Shown: positions 17,665 through 27,097 of the stretch, in pieces | Layout of the letters: the number at the start of each line of letters is the position of its first letter | Numbering within the stretch: the first letter of the stretch is position 1 | Origin: Heyndrickxia sp050281185 | GTDB taxonomy: Bacteria; Bacillota; Bacilli; Bacillales; Bacillaceae_C | Direction of reading: 5' to 3' | DNA length: 64,000 nucleotides | NCBI RefSeq assembly: GCF_050281185.1 | Contig: NZ_JBNNWS010000014.1 | Location: 1-64,000, forward strand | Made by a program: the position numbers and the translations under genes | Notes under the pieces: model-generated | Databases searched by the model: none | What the model saw: only the letters and a program-made list of their open reading frames with translations | What the model was told of the DNA's origin: nothing

Positions 17665-18453
17665 ATGAATATGGCTCTTATTCAATGTGATTTTTTTTCT
17701 GAAATTTTAGACTTACATACTACAATGCATGTCATTCTTCCGCAACCAAATAAATCAAAAATGGACGAATTGATTGATAATGGAAAAAGATACCCCACTC
17801 TATTTCTTTTACATGGACTTAGTGATGATGGTACAAATTGGCTTCGAAAAACTTCAATAGAACGATATGTGCAAGATTTAGGGATAGCTGTAGTTATTCC
17901 AAAAGTTGATAGAAGCTTTTATACAGATATGTTATACGGGAATCGATATTGGACATTTCTTACTGAGGAGCTGCCTAGAGTTGCTAGAAGTTTTTTTCCT
18001 TTATCAACTAAAAGGGAAGAGAATTTTGTTGTTGGATTATCTATGGGGGGCTATGGTGCTTTTAAATGGGCATTACATTACCCAGATAGCTTTTCAGCTG
18101 CGGCAAGTCTATCTGGTGCATTAGATATCGTAAAATGGAAAGAAGACATTGATCAAGATGAAAAGCATCCTTTGAGACGTACGATGCATCTAATTTTTGG
18201 TAATGAAGACATAAAGGGATCATACCATGATTTAATAGGACTTCTTGAGGCACATCATTCACATACAGTAAAACCAAAGCTTTTCCAATGCTGTGGTTCT
18301 GAAGACTTTTTATTTGATTATAATATGAATTTTATGAAGAAATGCCAAGAAACAAACTTTTCATTAACAACAGACTTTGGTCCGGGGGATCATAATTGGA
18401 GTTATTGGGATGAAAAGATTCAAGACGTTTTAAAATGGCTACCGATTGGATAG
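17665..18453 (+). CDS. putative esterase (esterase D family)
   Basis: A 262-aa alpha/beta hydrolase of the esterase D/tributyrin-esterase group: LFLLHGLSDDGTNW near residue 46, nucleophile Ser in GLSMGGYGAFKWA, acidic residue in CCGSEDFLFD and final His in PGDHNWSYW. AAAGGA lies 4 nt before ATG 17665 and 10 nt before ATG 17671; either is possible. Single gene ended by a terminator shared with the converging pckA. Confidence 0.85.
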   Translation: MNMALIQCDFFSEILDLHTTMHVILPQPNKSKMDELIDNGKRYPTLFLLHGLSDDGTNWLRKTSIERYVQDLGIAVVIPKVDRSFYTDMLYGNRYWTFLTEELPRVARSFFPLSTKREENFVVGLSMGGYGAFKWALHYPDSFSAAASLSGALDIVKWKEDIDQDEKHPLRRTMHLIFGNEDIKGSYHDLIGLLEAHHSHTVKPKLFQCCGSEDFLFDYNMNFMKKCQETNFSLTTDFGPGDHNWSYWDEKIQDVLKWLPIG

Positions 18454-18465
18454 GAAGAAATAAGG

Positions 18466-18513
18466 AAAAAGAGGACAAGAATGTTTTTATTAAACATCTT
18501 AGTCCTCTTTTTT
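18466..18513. terminator. bidirectional terminator, esterase/pckA
   Basis: Long stem AAAAAGAGGAC...GTCCTCTTTTTT with an inner imperfect ATGTTT/AAACAT arm, between converging genes. Confidence 0.8.
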
Positions 18514-18526
18514 AACAATAGCCTTT

Positions 18527-20116
18527 TTATTTAACTAAAGGTCCGCCTAATTCTTTAAGTTCTTGTGGAAGGTTTTGGAACTTTTTGAAATTCGCTTTGA
18601 ACTTAGCTGCAAGCTCTTCTGCCTTTTCCGTATAAGCTTGTTGGTTTTCCCAAGTTTTATTTGGAATCAGAACTTCATCAGGTACACCAGGTATGTGCAG
18701 TGGAATGTGCAAACCAAAAATTTCATCTTGTTTAGTTTCGACATGATTCAGTTCGCCTTCTAATGCTGCTTGAACCATTGCTCTTGTATAGCTTAATTTC
18801 ATACGATTTCCTACACCGTATTCTCCGCCAGTCCAGCCAGTATTAACTAGGAACACTTGGACACCGTGCTCATCAATCTTTTTCCCAAGCATTTCTGCAT
18901 ATACAGTTGCTGGTAATGGTAAGAATGGTGAACCAAAGCATGTTGAGAAAGTGGCTTCCGGTGAAGTTATTCCACGTTCTGTACCAGCTAATTTTGAAGT
19001 ATAACCACTTAGAAAATGATACATCGCCTGTTCCTTTGTTAGCTTGCTAATTGGAGGTAAAACGCCAAAAGCATCTGCTGTTAAAAAGATGATGGTTTGT
19101 GGATGGCCAGCTATACTTGGCTCAATAATATTATCAATTGCTTGTATTGGGTATGCTGCTCGAGTATTTTCAGTCAATGTCGAATCATTATATAATGGTT
19201 GCCTTGTTTGATTATCTACAACTACATTTTCTAAAACGGAACCAAAACGAATCGCATCATAAATTTGTGGTTCCTTTTCACGTGAAAGACCGATGCATTT
19301 TGCGTAACAGCCGCCTTCAATATTAAATACTCCATTTGAAGACCATCCATGCTCATCATCACCAATTAATTTGCGGTTTGGATCTGCTGATAATGTAGTT
19401 TTTCCAGTTCCAGACAATCCAAAGAATAGGGCTACATCACCCTCAGCACCTACATTTGCTGAACAATGCATAGGTAAAATGTCTTTTTTAGGGAGAAGAT
19501 AATTCATAATGGAGAAAATCCCCTTTTTCATTTCTCCTGCATATTCTGTACCACCAATTAAGATGATTTTGCGTTCAAAGGAAACGACTATAAATGTTTC
19601 TGAATTTGTCCCATCAGTAGCTGGATCCGCTTTCACATTTGGTGCTGAAAGAATCGTGAATTCTGTTTGATGTGTCTCTAATTCTTCTTCAGTTGGACGA
19701 ATGAATAATTGATGTGCAAACAAATTGTGCCATGCATATTCATTAATTACCTGGATCGGTAATCGATTTTTTTTATCTGCACCAGCAAATCCTTTAAAAA
19801 CAAAAACTTCATTTTGTTCTTTGAGATAATTAACAACTTTTGTATATAATTTTTCGAATGAATCCTCAGAAATTGGTTGATTAACAGAGCCCCAATCGAT
19901 ATAGTCTTTTGTAGAAGCTTCTTCAACAATGTATTTATCTTTAGGAGAACGGCCAGTATATTTGCCAGTTTCAGCACAGATCGCACCTGTTGATGTCAAA
20001 ATTCCCTCTCCTCTTTGTAATACCTTTTCCACAAGTTGAGGTACTGCTAATTGAGCAAGAATATTATTTCCTTCTAAAACATTAGCTAATGTATTAGAAT
20101 AAGCTACTGATTTCAT
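18527..20116 (-). CDS. pckA: phosphoenolpyruvate carboxykinase (ATP) PckA
   Basis: Gluconeogenic enzyme converting oxaloacetate and ATP to PEP and CO2. The 529 aa match the family. Seen: kinase-1a P-loop FGLSGTGKTTLS, LIGDDEHGW with the metal-binding Asp, and the N-terminal ETGKYTGRSPKDKY substrate site. AAGGAAGG precedes the ATG. It is divergent from the S-box and metK, as in B. subtilis. Confidence 0.97.
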   Translation of the reverse strand: MKSVAYSNTLANVLEGNNILAQLAVPQLVEKVLQRGEGILTSTGAICAETGKYTGRSPKDKYIVEEASTKDYIDWGSVNQPISEDSFEKLYTKVVNYLKEQNEVFVFKGFAGADKKNRLPIQVINEYAWHNLFAHQLFIRPTEEELETHQTEFTILSAPNVKADPATDGTNSETFIVVSFERKIILIGGTEYAGEMKKGIFSIMNYLLPKKDILPMHCSANVGAEGDVALFFGLSGTGKTTLSADPNRKLIGDDEHGWSSNGVFNIEGGCYAKCIGLSREKEPQIYDAIRFGSVLENVVVDNQTRQPLYNDSTLTENTRAAYPIQAIDNIIEPSIAGHPQTIIFLTADAFGVLPPISKLTKEQAMYHFLSGYTSKLAGTERGITSPEATFSTCFGSPFLPLPATVYAEMLGKKIDEHGVQVFLVNTGWTGGEYGVGNRMKLSYTRAMVQAALEGELNHVETKQDEIFGLHIPLHIPGVPDEVLIPNKTWENQQAYTEKAEELAAKFKANFKKFQNLPQELKELGGPLVK

Positions 20117-20168
20117 TTATACTAACCTTCCTTTTTAGAAAAAATTTAATATCATTTATATGTTAATT

Positions 20169-20196
20169 AGTATAACACAATTACTTAAATAGTCTA
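20169..20196 (-). promoter_or_regulatory. possible pckA promoter
   Basis: On the minus strand TAGACT, 16 bp, TATACT, about 50 bp before the pckA start. The -35 match is only partial. Confidence 0.4.
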
Positions 20197-20347
20197 TACT
20201 ATTCATGCATATTTTTTAAATAACTTAAATTTGACATATTTAAGGGTAAATTCGTTGCATTTTGCGAAAACAATCTTGAATAAAGGTTATTAAGTTTAGA
20301 TATATATAAAGGAAATAAATGACGAATATTAATGATAACAAAAAGTA

Positions 20348-20376
20348 TTGACATGGTAAAACAAATTGCGTAATAT
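20348..20376 (+). promoter_or_regulatory. SigA-type promoter of the metK leader
   Basis: TTGACA, 17 bp, TAATAT. Transcription would begin near 20383, just ahead of the riboswitch. Confidence 0.82.
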
Positions 20377-20390
20377 TTTACCTTGAACGG

Positions 20391-20636
20391 ATACTCTTAT
20401 CCCGAGTAGGTGGAGGGACAGGCCCTATGAAACCCAGCAACCGGCATTCTAGAATTTAGAGGTTTGAAGTTAGAAATAAAAAACTGGTTTTGCCAGTTTA
20501 AAAAAATCTAACCTCTAGAATGAAACGGTGCTAACCAGAGGCAAGGTTAATCCTTGAACGATAAGAGTGAAAGGCACGGGTAATCGAACTAAACCTTTCC
20601 TCTCATAATAGTATGATGGGGAAGGGTTTATTTTAT
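20391..20636 (+). ncRNA. SAM-I (S-box) riboswitch with terminator
   Basis: S-box core GGTGGAGGGACAGGCCC, ATGAAACCCAGCAACC and GGTGCTAACC are all present. P1 pairs 20393-20401 with 20560-20568. The P3 arm (20445-20522) is long, closed by CATTCTAGA/TCTAGAATG and holding a nested AAACTGG/CCAGTTT hairpin. A terminator stem (TAAACCTTTCC.../...GGGAAGGGTTTA, 20590-20630) with T residues follows. By family knowledge, SAM binding favours termination, so metK is shut off when SAM is plentiful. Confidence 0.95.
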
Positions 20637-20873
20637 GTTAGATTATCCGCTTTCGTAACCTATGAATGTGATTTTTATTCGTTTTGTAGTATATAAAACT
20701 GCAGGGGCAAACTGTTTAATAAATAAATTGTCTAAAAGGCATTTTAAAAACTTAAACAGCCAAATAAAAATCTTGAAAAGGATAAAATCCTTGGTTTATT
20801 TCATAATAATGGGAATGAGTACCGTGAGGCGTAAAAATAGATAGTAGAGATTCTTAATATGGGAGGAAAAGAG

Positions 20874-22076
20874 ATGACAAAAAAACGTCGTTTATTTACA
20901 TCTGAATCAGTAACAGAAGGACATCCCGATAAAATCTGTGACCAAATTTCAGATGCAATTTTGGATGCGATCTTAGAAAAAGATCCAAATGCCCGGGTTG
21001 CATGTGAAACATCTGTTACTACAGGGCTTGTTTTAGTAGCTGGTGAAATTACAACCAACACTTATGTAGATATTCCAAAAATTGTTCGAGGAACGATAAA
21101 AAATATTGGTTATACACGTGCAAAATACGGGTTTGATGCAGAAACATGTGCAGTTTTAACATCAATTGACGAACAATCTGCAGACATTGCTATGGGTGTT
21201 GATAAAGCATTAGAGGCGCGCGAAGGACAAATGTCTGAAGAAGAAATCGAGGCAATTGGTGCAGGTGACCAAGGTTTAATGTTTGGATTTGCATGTAATG
21301 AAACGAAAGAACTTATGCCGTTACCAATCTCATTAGCACATAAATTAGCGCGTCGAATTGCAGAAGTACGTAAAGAGGACATATTACCATATTTACGTCC
21401 AGATGCAAAAACACAAGTAACGGTTGAGTATGACGAGAATGATCGTCCGGTACGTATCGATACGATTGTTGTTTCAACACAGCATCATCCTGAAATTAGC
21501 TTAGAACAAATCCAACGTAATGTGAAAGAATATGTGATAGGTCCAGTTGTTCCAAGTGAATTAATCGATGAAAATACAAAGTATTTTATTAATCCAACAG
21601 GTCGTTTTGTTATTGGAGGACCACAAGGAGATGCTGGTTTAACAGGACGCAAAATTATTGTAGATACTTACGGAGGATATGCACGCCATGGCGGAGGGGC
21701 ATTCTCTGGTAAAGATCCTACAAAAGTGGATCGTTCTGCTGCATATGCGGCTCGATATGTTGCGAAAAATATAGTGGCTGCTGGCTTGGCAGAGAAATGT
21801 GAAGTCCAATTGGCTTACGCTATTGGAGTGGCGCAGCCAGTTTCTATTTCCATTGATACATTCGGAACTGGAAAAGTAACTGAGGATGTATTAATCGATG
21901 CGGTTCGTAATCACTTTGATCTTCGTCCGGCTGGGATAATCAAAATGTTAGATTTACGTCGCCCAATTTATAAACAAACAGCTGCTTATGGTCACTTTGG
22001 TCGCCATGATCTTGATCTTCCTTGGGAAAGAACTGATAAAGCAGACGCTTTACGTAAGCAAGCATTGAATATTTAA
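20874..22076 (+). CDS. metK: S-adenosylmethionine synthetase MetK
   Basis: Makes SAM from methionine and ATP. The 400 aa equal the B. subtilis length. Signatures: TEGHPDKICDQISDAILD, the hexapeptide GAGDQG (followed by LMFGFA), and GGGAFSGKDPTKVDRS. ATG 20874 is chosen because GGAGG lies 7 nt upstream; the upstream ATG at 20859 is directly ahead of that site. The S-box terminator ends about 240 bp upstream, so the leader is long. Confidence 0.98.
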   Translation: MTKKRRLFTSESVTEGHPDKICDQISDAILDAILEKDPNARVACETSVTTGLVLVAGEITTNTYVDIPKIVRGTIKNIGYTRAKYGFDAETCAVLTSIDEQSADIAMGVDKALEAREGQMSEEEIEAIGAGDQGLMFGFACNETKELMPLPISLAHKLARRIAEVRKEDILPYLRPDAKTQVTVEYDENDRPVRIDTIVVSTQHHPEISLEQIQRNVKEYVIGPVVPSELIDENTKYFINPTGRFVIGGPQGDAGLTGRKIIVDTYGGYARHGGGAFSGKDPTKVDRSAAYAARYVAKNIVAAGLAEKCEVQLAYAIGVAQPVSISIDTFGTGKVTEDVLIDAVRNHFDLRPAGIIKMLDLRRPIYKQTAAYGHFGRHDLDLPWERTDKADALRKQALNI

Positions 22077-22083
22077 TCTTAAA

Positions 22084-22122
22084 GAAAATGGAGTTACAAT
22101 TATATCGTAACTCCATTTCCTT
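22084..22122 (+). terminator. terminator after metK
   Basis: Perfect 12-bp stem AAATGGAGTTAC/GTAACTCCATTT and T-rich tail. Confidence 0.85.
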
Positions 22123-22129
22123 TTGTAAT

Positions 22130-22318
22130 GGCTCTTTTCTTAAACTTTGTTGCTTTTGAATCGAAAAATCTTTATAACAGTATTAAGCCATTTAAGCATA
22201 CGCACTTTTCTAAGAAAAGATGCCCCGAAAACAAACTATATTAGTTTTTATACAATATGCGAAATAGCGACAAGGAAAAATCGGCAGTAGGATTTTTCCA
22301 TTCTTTACGAAAACAGAC
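22130..22318. mobile_element. family A element (A2 subtype with insert)
   Basis: Begins GGCTCTTTTCTTAAACTTTG and ends CTTTACGAAAACAGAC. It is bracketed by an exact 8-bp direct repeat TTTGTAAT (22122-22129 and 22319-22326). At 189 bp it is about 25 bp longer than other A2 copies, because its right arm holds a small palindrome AAAATCGGCAGTAGGATTTT, also found in the copy at 53770. The metK-asnB gap (22077-22441) holds otherwise only the terminator. Confidence 0.88.
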
Positions 22319-22441
22319 TTTGTAATAAAAAAATAAAATGATTGTCTACTGCAAAAGTAGCGAAAAAATGTTAGTATTATGAAGTGTAATTTTTTTAAAA
22401 AAGTAGTATGTTAATTAGAAATGGAGTAGGTGACATACATA

Positions 22442-24340
22442 ATGTGTGGTTTTATCGGTTGTATACATGACAATGAGATTGAATTAAGAGATACAGATAG
22501 ACAGCTTTTTAAAAACATGAACAATATCATTACACATCGTGGTCCAGATGATGATGGATTTTTTGAAGATGAACATATACAGTTTGGTTTTCGCCGACTA
22601 AGTATCATTGATATAGAAAGCGGTCATCAGCCGTTAACATATGAAAATGAACGTTACTGGATTATCTTTAATGGTGAGATTTATAACTATCTTGAGCTTA
22701 GAAATGAATTACTTGAAGCTGGGTTAACATTTGAAACATCATCTGATACAGAAGTTATTCTGGCACTTTATAGTTATTATAAAGAAAAGGCAGTAGAAAA
22801 ACTTCGTGGTATGTTTGCTTTTACCATTTGGGATAAACAAGAGCAAATATTGATTGGTGCCCGTGATCCATTCGGCATTAAGCCATTTTTCTATAAAGAA
22901 GAAGAGAATCGTACATTTTTTGCTTCAGAAAAGAAAAGTATTCTTCTCGCAATGGAGAATGAAGAACTAAATTATGAAGCTGCCCAACATTATATGACAT
23001 ATCAATTTGTTCCAGAACCAGAAACAATGACTAAATGCATCAAAAAATTAGAACCAGGTCATTATTTTATCAAAAAATTGGGCGAACCAATGAAAATGGA
23101 ACGTTATTGGAAAGCTTCATTCCAGCCTGTTCAAAAATCAGAAAATGAATTTATCAAAGAAATCAAAGATGTATTATTTGATTCGGTAAATGTTCATATG
23201 CGAAGTGATGTTCCTGTTGGATCATTCTTGTCAGGCGGTATTGATTCTTCAATTATTGCATCCATTGCAAAGCAATTTCATCCAAATATTAAAACCTTCT
23301 CAGTAGGATTTGAACGTAATGGCTTCAGTGAAATTGATGTAGCAAAGGAAACAGCTGAAAAGCTTGGAGTTGAAAATATTAGCTACGTAATTACACCTGA
23401 AGAATATATGAAAGAATTGCCTAAAATTATGTGGCATTTAGACGATCCTCTAGCAGATCCAGCATGTGTTCCGTTATATTTCGTTGCACGTGAAGCAAGA
23501 AAACACGTAACCGTTGTATTATCAGGTGAAGGGGCAGATGAACTCTTCGGTGGATACAATATTTATCGTGAGCCACAATCATTAGAAGTATTTAATAAAA
23601 TTCCCGCGATTGGAAAATCATTATTAAAAGCATTGGCGAAGGTTCTACCTGAAGGTGTTAAAGGGAAAAGCTTTATTGAACGTGGTATAACTCCAATGGA
23701 AGAACGGTACATTGGAAATGCTAAGATGTATACTGAAGCTGAGAAGAAGGATTTGTTAGCTCAGTATAAATCAGGTATGGATTATACAGAAATTACAAAG
23801 CAGTTATACGCGGAGACAAAAGGCTATGATCCAGTTGATCGTATGCAGTACATCGATATTCATACATGGATGCGCGGTGATATCCTTTTAAAAGCGGATA
23901 AAATGACGATGGCACATTCATTAGAATTAAGGGTTCCATTTTTAGATAAAGAAGTGTTTAAAGTTGCTTCAAAAATTCCAACTAGCTTAAAAACGGCTGA
24001 TAATACGACTAAGTATATTTTAAGAAAAGCAGCTGAAGGAATAGTGCCAGATCATGTCCTTGACCGTAAAAAATTAGGCTTCCCTGTACCTATTCGTCAC
24101 TGGTTAAAAGATGAGATGCATGATTGGGCAAAACAAATCATTCACGAAAGTGGTACGGATCATATTATTAATAAGCACTATGTTTTAAATTTATTAGAAG
24201 AACATTGCCAAGGCAAACTGGATCATAGTCGAAAAATATGGACTGTCCTTGTATTTATGATTTGGCATGCTGTTTATATGGAAGAAAAATATGACTTTCA
24301 AAAGCAATATAAGCTTTCTAATTTAGAGACAACGGTTTAA
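22442..24340 (+). CDS. asnB: glutamine-hydrolysing asparagine synthetase AsnB
   Basis: Makes asparagine from aspartate, ATP and glutamine. The 632 aa equal the B. subtilis AsnB length. The start is fixed at ATG 22442 because Cys2 (MCGFIG) must be the N-terminal nucleophile of the class II glutaminase domain. The C-terminal synthetase domain has the PP-loop SFLSGGIDSSI and SGEGADELFGGY. GTAGGTGA precedes the start. A single-gene unit next to metK, as in B. subtilis. Confidence 0.97.
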   Translation: MCGFIGCIHDNEIELRDTDRQLFKNMNNIITHRGPDDDGFFEDEHIQFGFRRLSIIDIESGHQPLTYENERYWIIFNGEIYNYLELRNELLEAGLTFETSSDTEVILALYSYYKEKAVEKLRGMFAFTIWDKQEQILIGARDPFGIKPFFYKEEENRTFFASEKKSILLAMENEELNYEAAQHYMTYQFVPEPETMTKCIKKLEPGHYFIKKLGEPMKMERYWKASFQPVQKSENEFIKEIKDVLFDSVNVHMRSDVPVGSFLSGGIDSSIIASIAKQFHPNIKTFSVGFERNGFSEIDVAKETAEKLGVENISYVITPEEYMKELPKIMWHLDDPLADPACVPLYFVAREARKHVTVVLSGEGADELFGGYNIYREPQSLEVFNKIPAIGKSLLKALAKVLPEGVKGKSFIERGITPMEERYIGNAKMYTEAEKKDLLAQYKSGMDYTEITKQLYAETKGYDPVDRMQYIDIHTWMRGDILLKADKMTMAHSLELRVPFLDKEVFKVASKIPTSLKTADNTTKYILRKAAEGIVPDHVLDRKKLGFPVPIRHWLKDEMHDWAKQIIHESGTDHIINKHYVLNLLEEHCQGKLDHSRKIWTVLVFMIWHAVYMEEKYDFQKQYKLSNLETTV

Positions 24341-24368
24341 TCTAGAGGTGAGAGTTTAGAGGTTGGAT

Positions 24369-24402
24369 TAAAAGCAATCGACGAATTAGCCGATTGCTTT
24401 TA
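24369..24402 (+). terminator. terminator after asnB
   Basis: Stem TAAAAGCAATCG/CGATTGCTTTTA with a 10-nt loop. Confidence 0.85.
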
Positions 24403-24470
24403 TCACATTATATACAAGGTTCCGAAAATATAAAACTTTAAAAAAGAAGAAAGCAGCCAGTATTACAAAC

Positions 24471-25232
24471 CTAATTGAGGTAAGTAATGGCTTGGCTGCC
24501 CATTTGCACCCAGGCTTTTTCAAAGTCGTTAATGGGTGCTTTTTTATTTTTCTCTCCAGTTAGTGGATCATTAAAATAAACATATTTCTTGTCAAATCCC
24601 GTAATTAATACAGAATGCTCCTTACTAGTAACACGAATAGGACCTTTCTCAGTATACCATGTTTCAAAATATGAATTAGGCAAATGTTTATATGTCGTAT
24701 TAATAATAACCCAAACTGGTCGTTGATCAGATAAATGAACTTTAAGTTCTTCGAAAGAATTTTTTGTCAGATTTACTATTTTCCCTGGTAAGAATTTTTC
24801 AGCTAGCTCAATAATTGGTTGAACATAGACACCAAGTCCAGGCTTTTCATACGTATAAATATTTCCAACGAAACCTTCGTGAGGATTCCCATAATAAATT
24901 TTATTGTCGATATATTTCTTTTGAGTTGGATTCTTTTTAATTTCCTTTGCAAGTGTCATTTTGTCGCTGCTAATTCCAGCTGCATGTAACAGCATAGCGA
25001 GACTTGTGACTTCACATCCTCGAGCTAATTCTGGAAATTGTGAAATCACAGGGATATTAAGTAACACCTTGTCTTTTATTTTTACAATTTTATAAAATTG
25101 GTTTAAATCAGATTGTGTCAATTCAAGATTTTTATCTTTGATGGTATCAGTCTTTACTATATTTTTATAACCATATAAAAAAATGATTGTCGCTAGTAAA
25201 AAGATAGTAAATCCTGAAAGAATGGATTTCAT
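24471..25232 (-). CDS. C39-like cysteine protease, membrane-anchored
   Basis: A 253-aa protein with an N-terminal signal anchor (LSGFTIFLLATIIFLYGY) and a Peptidase_C39_2-type domain. Visible triad: Cys in RGCEVTSLAMLL, His in KEHSVLITGFD and the Asn/Asp of YFNDPL. Similar to YvpB-type proteins of Bacillus; substrate unknown, probably acts outside the membrane. GGGTGA lies 6 nt or so before ATG 25232, preferred over TTG 25238. Confidence 0.85.
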   Translation of the reverse strand: MKSILSGFTIFLLATIIFLYGYKNIVKTDTIKDKNLELTQSDLNQFYKIVKIKDKVLLNIPVISQFPELARGCEVTSLAMLLHAAGISSDKMTLAKEIKKNPTQKKYIDNKIYYGNPHEGFVGNIYTYEKPGLGVYVQPIIELAEKFLPGKIVNLTKNSFEELKVHLSDQRPVWVIINTTYKHLPNSYFETWYTEKGPIRVTSKEHSVLITGFDKKYVYFNDPLTGEKNKKAPINDFEKAWVQMGSQAITYLN

Positions 25233-25312
25233 TATCAATCACCCGTATAAATAGTTTATATTATTTACATCGACAATTTTCATCATTTTTTTAGTATGTA
25301 TGTGTTTTTTTA

Positions 25313-25456
25313 GGCTCTTTTAGTAAATTATGTTGTTTTTAACATCAAGTAAAAATCGGTAAAGATTTTACGTAGTAAATATCTAATAGGATTTTTACGA
25401 TTCTAATTTATCGTCCTTTTGGAATTAGAGACTAATTATGTAGGGAAAAGAGCACG
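25313..25456. mobile_element. family A element, truncated (A1 subtype)
   Basis: Begins GGCTCTTTTAGTAAATT and carries GTAAAAATCGG, TTTTACGTAGTAAATATCT and TAGGATTTTTAC as in the copy at 9026. It stops after AAAAGAGCACG without the usual right end, and no matching target duplication is visible. It fills most of the gap 25233-25531. Confidence 0.7.
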
Positions 25457-25531
25457 TAACAAAATTATTTTAGCATTGAGAATTTATCCGAAAAACAACG
25501 ATATATCCTAAGATAGCCTTTTTTAAGATGA

Positions 25532-26044
25532 TTATTTCTGAAGTGACTTATAATATTGGCCTTTTTCAGCATATTCTCTTGATATTCGTAGCATATCCTT
25601 AATATCTTCTTCATTTAATGTTCTAATCACCTTAGCAGGTCGACCAAATGCTAATGTGTTAGGTGGAATAATTTTACCTTGTGGTACTAAGCTTCCTGCT
25701 CCAATAAAGGCACCTTCACCAATTTCTGCGTTATCTAATATAATTGATCCCATGCCTATTAGTGCTTTTTTTCTAATTTTACAGCTATGTAAAATAACTT
25801 GATGTCCAACTGTTACTTCATCCTCAATAATAAGTGGATTATTTGGGCTTTGATGTAAAACAGAGTTATCTTGGATATTTACTTTATTTCCAATGATTGT
25901 TGGTGCAACGTCACCACGTATAGATGTATTGAACCAAACACTCGATTCTTCACCTATGGTTACATCTCCAGTTATAGTTACATAATCAGCAATAAATGCT
26001 GAATCAGCGATTTGCGGTTGTTTTCCTTTATATGGGTAAATCAT
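25532..26044 (-). CDS. ytoA: gamma carbonic anhydrase family protein YtoA
   Basis: A 170-aa left-handed beta-helix protein with hexapeptide repeats (for example VTIGEESSVW, AEIGEGAFIGAGS) and metal-binding His in VLHQSPN and TVGHQVILHSC, as in the gamma-class carbonic anhydrase family (YtoA, YrdA, PaaY). Enzymatic activity is not proven for this branch. AAAGGAAAG precedes the ATG by a few bases. Single gene, divergent from ytpA. Confidence 0.9.
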   Translation of the reverse strand: MIYPYKGKQPQIADSAFIADYVTITGDVTIGEESSVWFNTSIRGDVAPTIIGNKVNIQDNSVLHQSPNNPLIIEDEVTVGHQVILHSCKIRKKALIGMGSIILDNAEIGEGAFIGAGSLVPQGKIIPPNTLAFGRPAKVIRTLNEEDIKDMLRISREYAEKGQYYKSLQK

Positions 26045-26197
26045 ATGAGCACTTTCCTTTCTTGATTTATAATTTGAATTATTTCCTATATAGACATAAG
26101 ATTGGAACAGTTGTCTTTTTTATTTTGTCATTTTTTCAGAATGGGTACAATAATAAAAACTATAAAGGTATCATAGGTTGCCCAAGGCTAATCAAGG

Positions 26198-26214
26198 CGC
26201 TTACGCTTTTCTTA
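26198..26214. repeat. solo end of GC-rich repeat family C
   Basis: The short stretch GGCGCTTACGCTTTTCT matches the right end of the repeats at 46626 and 54763 (GGCGCTTGCACTTTTCT), with nothing else of the element around it. Probably a relic. Confidence 0.45.
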
Positions 26215-26276
26215 TTTTATGGTTTCATTTAAAATAATTTATAATTACAAAGCCAGACAAGAAGGAGGTTTCAGAT

Positions 26277-27083
26277 ATGTGGAAGTGGGAAGCAGATCAA
26301 GATCCAAAAGCTGTTATCGTAATTGTTCATGGGGCGATGGAACACCATGGAAGATACAGCTGGCTTATTGAAATGTGGCGATCGGCTGGATACCATGTAA
26401 TAATGGGGGATTTGCCAGGCCAAGGAATGACAACAAGATCCCAAAGAGGTCATATCGATTCCTTTGATGAATATATTTTTGAAGTAAAAGATTGGGTACA
26501 AACTGCTTATCAATTTGATGTTCCCGTGTTTTTATTAGGTCATAGTATGGGAGGACTTGTAGTGATAAGGACACTGCAAGAGGAGAGGTTAAATCTAGCT
26601 GGTGTTATACTTTCTGCACCTTGTTTAGATTTAGTAAATTATCCTTCAAAATTTTTAAGCTTTTTATCTCATGGTTTAAATCGGGTAGCCCCTCAGATCA
26701 AATTTTCCAGCGGACTTTTGATTGAGTCTGTTACGAAAAATGAGGAAGTCAGGGATATTGCTTTAAATGATTCCCTCTATGTTACTAAAGTTTCTGTTAG
26801 ATGGTACCGTGAGTTAATAAAGGCTATGAAATTGGCTTTCATTAACATACCCAAAATACCCGATGTTCCTTTTTTGGTTCTTCAGGGAGGAAATGATAAA
26901 ATTGTAAATAAACTAGCTGTAAACGATTGGTTTAATAAAGTTTCCTTGTCTGAAAAACTATATAAGGTTTGGCCAGACAGCTATCATGAAATATTTAGTG
27001 AACCAGAACGAGAAGAAGTGTTTCAATACGCAAAGAATTTTGTTGAAACGAGACTTAGTTCTTTAGGATATATTATTAAATGA
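26277..27083 (+). CDS. ytpA: phospholipase/lysophospholipase YtpA
   Basis: A 268-aa S33-type alpha/beta hydrolase of the monoacylglycerol lipase group: HGAMEHHGRY, nucleophile Ser in LGHSMGGLV, Asp in LQGGNDKIV and His in DSYHEIFSE. In B. subtilis YtpA is linked to formation of the lysophospholipid bacilysocin. AAGGAGGT precedes the ATG. The next gene, ytpB, starts 14 bp later, so the two form an operon as in B. subtilis. Confidence 0.92.
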   Translation: MWKWEADQDPKAVIVIVHGAMEHHGRYSWLIEMWRSAGYHVIMGDLPGQGMTTRSQRGHIDSFDEYIFEVKDWVQTAYQFDVPVFLLGHSMGGLVVIRTLQEERLNLAGVILSAPCLDLVNYPSKFLSFLSHGLNRVAPQIKFSSGLLIESVTKNEEVRDIALNDSLYVTKVSVRWYRELIKAMKLAFINIPKIPDVPFLVLQGGNDKIVNKLAVNDWFNKVSLSEKLYKVWPDSYHEIFSEPEREEVFQYAKNFVETRLSSLGYIIK

Positions 27084-27097
27084 GGTGATTTTACAAA

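Noticed and set aside
20662..20844. 60-aa plus-strand open frame between the S-box and metK
   Set aside because: No ribosome site; it lies in the long metK leader and ends just before the metK ribosome site. A leader peptide is possible but unsupported.
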